Source: a virus
IMG/VR virus record: IMGVR_UViG_3300017971_000403
Span: 1-45,385 of that record
Direction: 5' to 3' (one strand)
DNA length: 45,385 nt
This document shows positions 30,557 through 39,300 of the stretch, piece by piece (within the stretch, counting starts at the first letter, position 1; every line of letters starts with the position of its first letter). Under the pieces are notes generated by a model. The model did no database searches. It saw only the letters and a program-made list of their open reading frames with translations, and was not told where the DNA came from. The position numbers and the translations under genes are program-made.

Positions 30557-32444
30557 GAAGCCCCCGCCCCTGTACGGACCCGACGGCAAGCTCATCGAGG
30601 CCGACAGCATGGAGGAGAGCGGCCTCGACTTCCTCGCGAAGCAGGGCGTCACCCGCAACGACCGCGGCGACCTGGTCATCCCGACCGACGTGATCAAGCG
30701 GATGCGCTCGGACCGCCTGCGCGACCTCACGGTGTCGACCGTGCCCTCGGTCCCCAGGCACATGCAGCGGGACGCTGGCGGCGTCGGTGTGAGAAAGGGG
30801 TTCAACAAGTTCGAGACGTTCTCTCTGGAGCTCCTCCGCAAGCTCCGCGAGCGGTCGCCGATGCTGCAGGCGATCCACAGCGCCCGCCACTACCAGGTGC
30901 GGCGGATGTCGAGGCGGTGGGGTGGCCGGAAGATCGACGTGGGATGGCACCCGGTCCACAAGGACCACCAGGACCAGGGCGCCAAGATCCCGGAGGGGTT
31001 CGAGAAGTACATCGCCAAGGCCGAGACGATGCTCGAGAGGCCGAGCCACCGGTACTGCCCGACGATGGGGCAGATGATCACGCAGCTCGAGGAGGACCTC
31101 CTCACGATCAACCGGCCCATCGTCGAGAAGCTGTACTCGATGTACGACAAGAGCCGCGTGGTCGGCTTCCGGCCGGTGGACGGCGCGATCGTCTGGCCGA
31201 CGATGCTGTGGATCGAGAAGTGGATCGCGGACACCCCGCAGTGGCACGGGGGCTTCAACCCCGACGGGCTCTCGAACGAGGAAGTCATCGAGCTGGCCTC
31301 GGAGGCGGCCGGCTGGGACCTGTACGGCGTGCCCTACTGCCTCGTGCGCGAGGGCGTGCTCGAGGGCGTGTACCGGGCAGGGAAGCTCGTGGTGGCCCCG
31401 ATCGTGAACCGGACCGACATCAACGTCGCCGGCTACCCGCCCAGCCACGTCGAGCAGGCCATCGAGATCGTGCTCAGCTACATCAACGCCTGGGACTACA
31501 ACGCCACGTTCTTCACCCGCGGGCTCATGGCCGAGTTCATCCTCGGAGTCTCCGGCGACGTCCACGACGAGGACATCCACGCCTTCGTGGACATGCTCCG
31601 CGAGAGCGCGCAGGGCGTCCGTCGAGCTCACCAGCCCCCGGTCATGCCGCTACCGGTGGACGGCACGCTGCAGAAGATCGACCTCAAACCGAACAACCGC
31701 GACATGATGTTCGAGCTCTGGATGTCGGTCCTCTCGAGCCTGTGCGCCGCCATCTACCGGATGGACATGAGCGTCGTGAACATGAAGCCGTGGGACGGCG
31801 GTAGTGGCTCGAGTCTCTCGGAGCCGAGCCGCGAGATGGAGATCGCGCTTGCCAAGGAGGAGGGGCTCCAGGGCGACCTGCAGCACCTCGCCGACACGGT
31901 GTTCGACCCGCTGCTTCGGACCATCCACCCCGACCTGCGGCTGAAGTGGGAATTCGGGGACTACGACCCGAAGAAGGAGGCCGAGCTCTACGAGGTGCGT
32001 GCGCGCACCAGCATCACCCGCAACGAGGTCCGCGTGGCCGAGGGGCAGATGCCGATGGGGTTCTACCTCTCCGACGACGAGTACCAGGAGGCCTCTGAGG
32101 AGGACAAGCAGAAGTTCCACGACAACCTCTGGAACATGCCCACCGACCCGTCGTTCGCCTCGAGTTACATGCAGGCCAAGATGCAGGAGCAGATGGCCGA
32201 CCAAGAACAGCAGCCGCAGGACGACGGCTTCGGTGCCGCCCCCGACGAGGACGTCGACGGCTTCGGTGCGCCCCAGGGCGGCGAGGACGACGGCTTCGGT
32301 GGCGGCCCGGGGCAGGGCGCTAGCCCCTTCGGACAGCCCCCTGGACAGGAGGGCGGCGGCCCAGCAGGACAACCCCCAGGACCGGGCGGCCCCATGCAGA
32401 AGGGCACCCGTGATCGCATCACCGTCTACGTCGAGGAGAGCTGA
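30549..32444 (+). CDS. Portal protein
   Basis: 631 residues. An early helical part (FSLELLRKLRERSPMLQAIHSARHYQVRRM) and a middle domain with aromatic and Pro residues (GWDLYGVPYCLVREG) are followed by the portal signature region: Asp/Met-rich strand (LCAAIYRMDMSVVNMKPW), EALAKEEGLQGDL-like helix and RARTSITRNEVRVAEGQMPM (about 480-500), as seen near the C-terminus of many portals. A Gln/Gly/Pro-rich low-complexity tail (about 555-620) is unusual in length. It follows the large terminase and precedes a MuF protein, the expected head-gene order. Confidence 0.85.
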   Translation: MPEKPPPLYGPDGKLIEADSMEESGLDFLAKQGVTRNDRGDLVIPTDVIKRMRSDRLRDLTVSTVPSVPRHMQRDAGGVGVRKGFNKFETFSLELLRKLRERSPMLQAIHSARHYQVRRMSRRWGGRKIDVGWHPVHKDHQDQGAKIPEGFEKYIAKAETMLERPSHRYCPTMGQMITQLEEDLLTINRPIVEKLYSMYDKSRVVGFRPVDGAIVWPTMLWIEKWIADTPQWHGGFNPDGLSNEEVIELASEAAGWDLYGVPYCLVREGVLEGVYRAGKLVVAPIVNRTDINVAGYPPSHVEQAIEIVLSYINAWDYNATFFTRGLMAEFILGVSGDVHDEDIHAFVDMLRESAQGVRRAHQPPVMPLPVDGTLQKIDLKPNNRDMMFELWMSVLSSLCAAIYRMDMSVVNMKPWDGGSGSSLSEPSREMEIALAKEEGLQGDLQHLADTVFDPLLRTIHPDLRLKWEFGDYDPKKEAELYEVRARTSITRNEVRVAEGQMPMGFYLSDDEYQEASEEDKQKFHDNLWNMPTDPSFASSYMQAKMQEQMADQEQQPQDDGFGAAPDEDVDGFGAPQGGEDDGFGGGPGQGASPFGQPPGQEGGGPAGQPPGPGGPMQKGTRDRITVYVEES

Positions 32445-32446
32445 AC

Positions 32447-32884
32447 ATGGTGCTCAAGGACTTCAACGACCAGCCTGCCCAGGTGCAGGCCGACCCCGCG
32501 CAGGGCGTCTCTCGCTCCCCCTTCGGCGGCAAGAAGGGCGTCTGGCTCGTTCTCCGGAAGGAGATCAACGCCGACGAGAGCGCGCCCACCACGAAGCTGC
32601 AGTGCATCCAGGCCCCGACCTACGAGCGCATGAAGTTCGCGGTCGAGGTGCCCGCGGGCGTCACGGCCTACACCGTCCACATCGGCCGGTGGATCGAGAC
32701 CGAGGACAAGGGCCAGGCCATCGACGGCTGGTTCGAGGAGCAGGTTCACTCGAAGAACGTCTCGGCGACGTTCGACGTGGAGCTCGCTCGTGACCCGGTC
32801 GGCATCTACGTCGACAACATCGTCGGCACGCCCGCCAGCTCCATCCACATCCTGTACCAGCGCGCCTCTCAGAACCCGACGTGA
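32447..32884 (+). CDS. Putative virion-associated protein (145 aa)
   Basis: Begins 2 bases after the portal stop. Mixed strand-rich protein (WLVLRKEINADES, YTVHIGRWIETED, VSATFDVELARDP) that looks like a jelly-roll or small beta-sandwich, typical of head accessory proteins. No family recognised. Its end overlaps the MuF gene by 4 bases (GTGA). Confidence 0.6.
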   Translation: MVLKDFNDQPAQVQADPAQGVSRSPFGGKKGVWLVLRKEINADESAPTTKLQCIQAPTYERMKFAVEVPAGVTAYTVHIGRWIETEDKGQAIDGWFEEQVHSKNVSATFDVELARDPVGIYVDNIVGTPASSIHILYQRASQNPT

Positions 32885-34038
32885 CGCATCGGTGTGCCGT
32901 ACACGGTGAGCTCGATGACAACGGAGAGGTCCGGCTGGCGACCAACATCCGGACGCTGGACCCCTGCCTCCACGGAGCCGTCATAGGGGCGCTCGCGACG
33001 CACGCCGGATACGACCCGGTGCCGCTCCAGAAGGCTCTAATCCCCCGTGGTGGCAAAGGGTGGGATGCCCGGTGGCCGGACCTCCCCGTTCTCATGCTCA
33101 AGGCCAGGATGGACTGGGACCGGTGGGGTACCAGGCTCGTCGAGGCGATCCACGAGCTCCTCGAGGGGGGCAATCTGCTCCCGATGTCGGCCGAGGTCGA
33201 GGCCGAGCTGGCGACGCTCCTCCGCGAGCACGAGGTCGGGCTCGTGGCCCAGTTCTCCGGCCAGGTGCTCGACCAGCGCATCGTCAAGGCCTTGAAGGCC
33301 AGCGGTGACGTCGACGAGACGAGCACCATCGAGCTCGCCTTCCGTCTCGGGCTCGACGAGGACCCGATGAAGCCGGCGACGCCGAAGAAGACGAAGCCGA
33401 CACTGCGCCAGGTGGTGAAGCGCGCCATGCGCGTCGAGGTCACGCCCCAGCAGCGCCAGTCGATGCGGTACGCCCAGCGCCAGGCCGGGATCTACATGCG
33501 CAAGGCCGCATCCGAGGTCGAGGTCGGTGCCGAGCGCACGCTGAACGAGGCCGAACAGTCGGTGGTCCGCGAGACCATCACCGATGGCGTCGAGAAGCGG
33601 TGGGGTTCGAAGCGACTGGCTCGGGAGCTCCGCGCCGCGTGCAAGGACAAGCCGGTCCTGCAGAACAACATGGAGCGGGTGGCCCGCACCGAGATCGCCT
33701 TCGCTCACTCGCACGGGGCGTACCGGCGTCTGAAGGCGCAGGCGCTCGCGTCTGGAGACAAGGACCCCCAGGTCTACAAGCTGGTCTCCCCGATGGCCTG
33801 CACGGAGTGTCGGCGCATTTGGGGGCCGTCAGGGGCGCCAATCCGATATAGACTGTCGGCAATCGAAGCGCGGGACGCAGCAGGCGGAAACTTCAACCTC
33901 AAGCGAGATGCGTGGGGTCCGGTCATCGGTCCCGTCCATCCGCACTGCACCGAAGGTCCGCTGTTGTACTTCCACGACGTCATCTGGGATGCAATCCAGG
34001 AAGCTCGTGAGCAGTACAAGCGGTACTACGGGGGCTGA
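32881..34038 (+). CDS. MuF-like minor head protein
   Basis: 385 residues from GTG 32881. The C-terminal MuF core is recognisable: ERVARTEIAFAHSHG (about 260-275), then CTECRRIWG, then VHPHC-EGPL. These residues are shared by the phage Mu gpF / SPP1 gp7 family, which are minor capsid proteins ejected with DNA in some phages. The N-terminal 200 residues are helical and phage-specific. Placement after the portal is standard. MuF genes often adjoin polyvalent protein genes, as here. Confidence 0.85.
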   Translation: MTHRCAVHGELDDNGEVRLATNIRTLDPCLHGAVIGALATHAGYDPVPLQKALIPRGGKGWDARWPDLPVLMLKARMDWDRWGTRLVEAIHELLEGGNLLPMSAEVEAELATLLREHEVGLVAQFSGQVLDQRIVKALKASGDVDETSTIELAFRLGLDEDPMKPATPKKTKPTLRQVVKRAMRVEVTPQQRQSMRYAQRQAGIYMRKAASEVEVGAERTLNEAEQSVVRETITDGVEKRWGSKRLARELRAACKDKPVLQNNMERVARTEIAFAHSHGAYRRLKAQALASGDKDPQVYKLVSPMACTECRRIWGPSGAPIRYRLSAIEARDAAGGNFNLKRDAWGPVIGPVHPHCTEGPLLYFHDVIWDAIQEAREQYKRYYGG

Positions 34039-34040
34039 CG

Positions 34041-34427
34041 ATGGCGACAAAGACAGCCGAGGCGAGAGCCCTCCTCACGGTCTCACCGGACACCGACGAT
34101 CCGCCGATCTGCTCCCTGGACACCGGGGAGCTTCCGAGCGCGTTGCCCGACTTGTCCGACTTCCGGATCTCGACGGTGCAGATGGCCTGGTCTCCCGCGA
34201 ACCAGACCGACCTCTCCATCGAACAGTCGAACAACGTGGCCGTGCTCCTCCTTGCCGACCAGCCCTTCTCGCTCCGATACAAGGCCGGCGAGACCCTCCT
34301 CGAGAACCTCCGCGCACACCTCGTCTGGGCGCACGACCTAGACACGGCGGTCATCAGCGAAGAGCCGCTGGTCTCGACCGGCCCCAACGAGACCAACTTC
34401 ATCTTCGTCTTCATCGACAAGCCGTGA
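34041..34427 (+). CDS. Head-associated protein, paralogue A (128 aa)
   Basis: Begins MATKTA and ends DKP. Similar in layout to the next protein, which also begins MATKTA and ends EKP; both share a D/E-Q/E-PF-LR-AGE-LLENLRA-VWAxD core. Predicted beta-rich. Possibly a decoration or head-completion protein; function inferred from position only. Confidence 0.65.
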   Translation: MATKTAEARALLTVSPDTDDPPICSLDTGELPSALPDLSDFRISTVQMAWSPANQTDLSIEQSNNVAVLLLADQPFSLRYKAGETLLENLRAHLVWAHDLDTAVISEEPLVSTGPNETNFIFVFIDKP

Positions 34428-34435
34428 GGTAGAGC

Positions 34436-34825
34436 ATGGCCACCAAGACCGCGACCCTACAGCTCATCCTGGCGCTTCTGGCCGATGTCGGAGAGGCGGC
34501 CCTAACCGAGATCAATTCGGCCGATCTGCCGTTCACGATCCCGGCGCTACAAGGGTTCACGACCCTGCTCCACACCGAGCTGCAACTCGCGTCTGGCGCC
34601 ACCGACCAGGCCGTCTCGTTCACCGACGCGGTCGGCATGTTCATCGTCTCCGACGAGCCCTTCAAGCTGCGCCTTGCGGCCGGTGAGGAGCAACTCGACA
34701 ACCTGCGGGCCTGGATCGTCTGGGCAGACGACACGGCAGACGGCATCCACCAGACCAGCGTCCTGCTGTCCGGGAATGGGTTGACGGCCGCCAACATCAC
34801 CACCTACATCATCGAGAAGCCCTGA
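34436..34825 (+). CDS. Head-associated protein, paralogue B (129 aa)
   Basis: Tandem paralogue of the preceding gene, of near-equal length with a divergent N-terminal half (LQLILALLADVGEAAL). The shared core EPFKLRLAAGEEQLDNLRAWIVWADD suggests gene duplication. 27 bases separate it from the next gene. Confidence 0.65.
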   Translation: MATKTATLQLILALLADVGEAALTEINSADLPFTIPALQGFTTLLHTELQLASGATDQAVSFTDAVGMFIVSDEPFKLRLAAGEEQLDNLRAWIVWADDTADGIHQTSVLLSGNGLTAANITTYIIEKP

Positions 34826-34852
34826 TCCCGACTTCCTCTGGAGGAACCAACC

Positions 34853-36250
34853 ATGCAGACCGCTCTTTCGACCAAGATCAAGAACGTACTCGACGGTGCA
34901 AACGGCCGTCCCTCCCCGATGGCGGCCCTCGCGGCCTCCGTCCTGCTCGGCACGCGCCTGAACGACCTGGCGTCGCTGGCCCTGACCACGAACGGCAACG
35001 GCGCCAGCATGATCGGCGTCGAGGACTCGGCCGCCTACTTCACCGGCACCACCGTCGAGGCGGTCCTCGCCGAGCTCTACGTCGCGGCCACCTCCGCGGG
35101 CGCGGACACCTTCACCGACTCCGCGGCCTGGTACGCCACCGACACGGTCAACGCGGCCTACGCCGAGATCGCCGCGGCCATCGGCGGCACCGACGGCGTC
35201 ACCCGCCCCTACACCAACGACAACGTCGTCGCGGACGACGAGGCCCTGGTCACTTCCATCGACAAGCTCGACACCGCCTTCGGCGACCGTGCCTACACCG
35301 ACGACAACCTTCTCGTGGACGACGAGACCATCACCGCGTCGCTGGACAAGCTCGACCAGGCGTTCGGCAAGATGATGTGGACCATGCCGGTGCTCGGCAC
35401 CTGGGCAGCCGACGGCGACGGCGCGGTCACGAACGGCGGCGGCACGGCCGGCGCTGCGGTGGCCGACCTCACCCTGACCAACCAGGGCGCAGCCTACGCG
35501 AAGGCTTACGACGTCACCGACGCGGCGTTCCTGAACGTGGCTCTCACCAGCGGGTTCTCCGACTGGACCGCGAACTACCAGGTCACCCCCGACGCGGCCA
35601 CCGAGGAGATCGGTGACTACGTGGCCTTCGGTGCCGACCTGCCGTTCGCCGAGATCGGGTTCAACCTCACCACCCCGGCGACCTGGGGCGGCGACGGTGG
35701 CGTCTGGGAATACTGGAACGGCGCCGCCTGGGTCGCGATCCCGGCTGGCACCTTCTACGACAACACGGACACCACGGACCAGACGACGGGACTTCGAGCC
35801 TTCCAGCAGGCCGGCTGCCTGACCTTCTACCCGCCGTCCGACTGGGCCACGACGACCATCGACGGCCAGCTCGCGTACTTCATCCGCTACCGGGTCACGG
35901 CCGCGCAGCTCACGCAGGCGGCTGTCCTGAACAGCGTGCAGCACGACATCATCACCCCGACCGACGGCTGGCCGGTGCCCCACAAGGGCGTCGTCAACTC
36001 CATCCAGCTCGAGGACGGGGCGACCACGCTGCACACCGCGGCCGACGTCAAGTTCTTCCTCATGAACACCACGACCGGCGTGGTGTCGGCCCTCAACACG
36101 TTCCCGCAGGACCAGCGCCGCGACTACTTCAACGCCGGCGCGATGGCGGTCGACGACGGTGACGTGCTCGCGGTGTACATCGTCCAGGAGGACGGCACCA
36201 ACGAGGTCACCAACGCGATGCTGTCTCTCGAGGTCGCCTACAGCGACTAG
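34853..36250 (+). CDS. Putative virion structural protein with repeat segments (465 aa)
   Basis: Start ATG 34853 preceded by TGGAGGAA. Ala/Thr/Gly/Asp-rich, with low Lys content, as common for exported or virion proteins. A duplicated segment is visible: YTNDNVVADDEALVTSIDKL and YTDDNLLVDDETITASLDKL (about 122-168). The C-terminal half has beta-strand-rich sequence (VWEYWNGAAWVAIPAGTFY, FIRYRVT). Candidate head-fibre, decoration or tail-fibre-like protein; it does not look like a typical major capsid protein. A 70-base gap with a strong hairpin follows. Confidence 0.65.
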   Translation: MQTALSTKIKNVLDGANGRPSPMAALAASVLLGTRLNDLASLALTTNGNGASMIGVEDSAAYFTGTTVEAVLAELYVAATSAGADTFTDSAAWYATDTVNAAYAEIAAAIGGTDGVTRPYTNDNVVADDEALVTSIDKLDTAFGDRAYTDDNLLVDDETITASLDKLDQAFGKMMWTMPVLGTWAADGDGAVTNGGGTAGAAVADLTLTNQGAAYAKAYDVTDAAFLNVALTSGFSDWTANYQVTPDAATEEIGDYVAFGADLPFAEIGFNLTTPATWGGDGGVWEYWNGAAWVAIPAGTFYDNTDTTDQTTGLRAFQQAGCLTFYPPSDWATTTIDGQLAYFIRYRVTAAQLTQAAVLNSVQHDIITPTDGWPVPHKGVVNSIQLEDGATTLHTAADVKFFLMNTTTGVVSALNTFPQDQRRDYFNAGAMAVDDGDVLAVYIVQEDGTNEVTNAMLSLEVAYSD

Positions 36251-36262
36251 CGCGACCTCCCC

Positions 36263-36299
36263 GGCCGGAGGCCCTGATAGTGGGTCAGGGTCTCCGGTC
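36263..36299 (+). terminator. Strong hairpin after the structural gene, possible terminator
   Basis: GGAGGCCCTGA (36267-36277) pairs with TCAGGGTCTCC (36285-36295), loop TAGTGGG; flanking bases extend the stem to about 15 bp with G-U pairs. There is no U-run behind it. It lies in the gap before the giant polyvalent gene and may act as a terminator or a partial read-through point. Confidence 0.5.
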
Positions 36300-36319
36300 C
36301 TGACGCCTGGAGTCGCGCT

Positions 36320-39300
36320 ATGCCCTGGAAGAGCATCGAGGACGTGCCCGCCAGCCTGAAGTCGCTGGATCTCGCCACCGCGAACAAGTGGGGCGAGGTC
36401 TTCGACGCGGTCAAGGCCGAGGGCAAGTCGCCCGAGTCAGCAGCGAAGATCGCGTGGTCCACCGTCCGGAAGATGGCGAAGGGTCGCCGTCTTGCCGTGC
36501 GTGTGTCTGGACTGGCGAAGGCCCGACAGGACCGTCTGCCAGGCGGTGCGGCCGACGACGTCGACCACGACGAGCTCGACCAGGACGCGCTCGAGGACGG
36601 CACCGAGCACGAGCTCGAGCACACGGACGACCCCGAGCTCGCCGAGGAGATCGCGGCCGACCACATCGTCGAGGAGGGCGACGACTACTACGACAAGCTC
36701 GAGGACATCGAGAAGGGTGGCCCGGGGCTGGCCCTGCTCCCGTCGAAGTCGAACCCGATGGTCAAGCGGTGGCAGCGTCCGGACGTGCCCAAGCGCGACG
36801 ACGACCACGACGACGGCCGCGGCGAGGAGATGCCGGTCGACTTCCGCCGCGGCAGCAAGTACCGCCACCCGCTGTTCCACGGCAGCGACACCGCGATGCC
36901 CAAGGGGCACAGTCTCCGGCCCGACGTCGGCGGCGAGTATGGCATCTACCTGTCGCCCAAGAAGCGGTACGCGCGCATGTACGGCGACCACACCTACGAG
37001 GTCTCCGTCTCGGTGAAGAACCCCAAGGTGGTCGAGGGCAAGTACGAGATCAGCCCGCGCGACCTCACGAAGAAGGACATCGAGAAGCTGAAGGCCCAGG
37101 GCTACGACTCGCTCGTGGTGACGTCCAGCGACCTCGCCGGCGCCAGCGAGGTCGTGCTCTTCGATCCCGAGCAGGCCTGGGTCAACGAGGGCCGCGGCAT
37201 GTACAAGGGCGACCAGCAGGGGCTCTTCGGCGACGTGAAGAGCCACGTCCGGAAGACGAAGAAGGGCAAGGTCGCAGTCGTCAAGCGCCACACGCGGAAG
37301 AAGAAGGGGCGGAAGCAACAGCGCCTCACCCCGTCTGCTCCCGGCCTCACGATCCTCCGGATGGGGATGGGGCGCGACTCGATGACCATGCTGTGCCTCG
37401 TCGCCGAGGGCAAGCTGCTCGTCGACGGCAAGGCCATCGGCCCCGAGGGGCTTGACGCGGCCGTCTTCACCGACACCGGCAACGAGTGGCCCCACACCTA
37501 CGAGCTCATCCCTCGCGTCCAGGAGTTCTGCGACGAGCACGGCATCCGCCTGATCATCCAGCGCAAGCCGACCCCCGACGCGATGAACACCTGGAAGGCG
37601 AAGGTCCACGAGATCCGCGAGGGGATGTGGGAGGTCAAGGCGCCCGCGAAGCCGATGCGCGAGGAGCGCAAGAAGCTCCTCTCGGAGAGCAAGCGCCTCA
37701 ACAAGCGCATCGAGGCGAAGCGGACCACCGACGAGCAGCGAGAGGAGGCGCGCGCCAGGCTGGGAGTCATCGACACGCGCGTCGCGGAGCTCGACCACGA
37801 GATCAAGGCCATCGAGGACCAGGCCAACCCCTACATCCAGCAGATCAAGAAGGTTCCGAAGTCGTGGCGACGTGACGAGGACACCATCGACGAGCGGGCG
37901 GAACGAGGCGGCTACCACCTCCGGCCTTCGGTGATGGAGGACTACGCGAGCAAGCGCACGATCTGCGCGATGAACGACCCGGGCTGCACGCACAACCACA
38001 AGATCGTGCCGAATCGGCAGCTCATCAACGACCTCTCCCGCGAGAAGTGGGGCGTGGGCAACGCGGCATGGGGCAACGCGGTCCGCCGAGGGGATCGGAA
38101 GCCTCACCGGATGCTGATCGGGTTTGCGGCGGATGAGACCCACCGGATCACGCGAGCCGAGGATCTCGAGAAGAGAGGAGCCGGCCCGGACTTCGAAGCC
38201 GACTTCTACCCCCTCGTCGAGATGGGGATCGACAAGGCCGGCGAGCAGGAGGTGCTCGAGCGGCACGGGTTCGGCGACGTCATGAAGTCGGGCTGCTTCA
38301 TGTGCAAGTGGCAGCCTGCGAGCTGGTACTGGGCACTTCGCGAAGTCAGCCCGGCCAGCTACCAGCGCGTCGTCGACTACGAAGAGCGAGCTCGAGCCCG
38401 CAACCCGAGCCTCACCATCTTCAAGGGCCAGGGCATCGACGACGTCGTTGAACAGTGGCGTCAGAAGCACCCGCGGGCGACCGTCCAGGAGGTGCTGCGC
38501 AAGGAGTACGCCTCCGACGTGGAGGACACCGACCTCATGGAGAAGGGCCGCCCCCTGCACGACCTGGCGCCGGTGTTCCGCCTACTCATCCGTCGGATGC
38601 TGAAGGCCGAGCAACTCGCCATGTTCACGAAGGAGAGCACGGCGCGTCGAGCTCGGGTGCGTCAGCACGCCCGCGTCCGTGGCGGCAAGGCCTCGATCGT
38701 GAAGTCACACGAGCGGGGCACGAAGGGGCGCCAGTACGTCGCCTTCACGCCGCACCCGCAGAACCGTGGCCCCGACCAGGTCGGACCCATGCACGTCACG
38801 ATGTCGATCGACGAGGTCGACGACGCGATCCGCCACATGCCCGAGGAGCACTGCTGCGTCTTCGCGACGGACGGCCGGCAACTGTTCCGGGGCTCGCCGG
38901 TGACGACGAGGGCGTGGAGCCCGGAGTCTGACCCGAAGCACGCCTGCGCCATCGACCCCGCCTTGACGAGGCGGCCCGAGTTGACCGCAGGCGGCTCGTT
39001 CACGCACAACCACCCGGGCGGGTTCCCGTTCCCGAGCCCGCAGGACATCGGCTCGGCGACCCAGATGGTGATCAGGGAACTGCGGATCGCGGTGCCGACC
39101 GGCACGATGATCTTGACGCTCGACTACGAGGTCCGTGGTCGCATGGGGCCTCTGAGCTTCATTGAGACGCTGCGGGCCAACGCCGCGTTTTTCGCCGAGA
39201 ACGACATGAACAGGCACATCCGGGAGTCGGGAGGCAACCCCGACACCGGCGACATCACGGGGTACACCGATGAGAAGTGGAAAGAGTTTCTCCTCGACCG

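Noticed and set aside
34853-36250. Major capsid protein
   Set aside because: Repeated acidic segments and fibre-like composition do not resemble an HK97-fold capsid, though this was not tested by fold prediction.
36437-38560. Leftward 707-codon frame inside the giant gene
   Set aside because: Antisense shadow of the polyvalent protein, with low-complexity Val/Leu/Arg composition.
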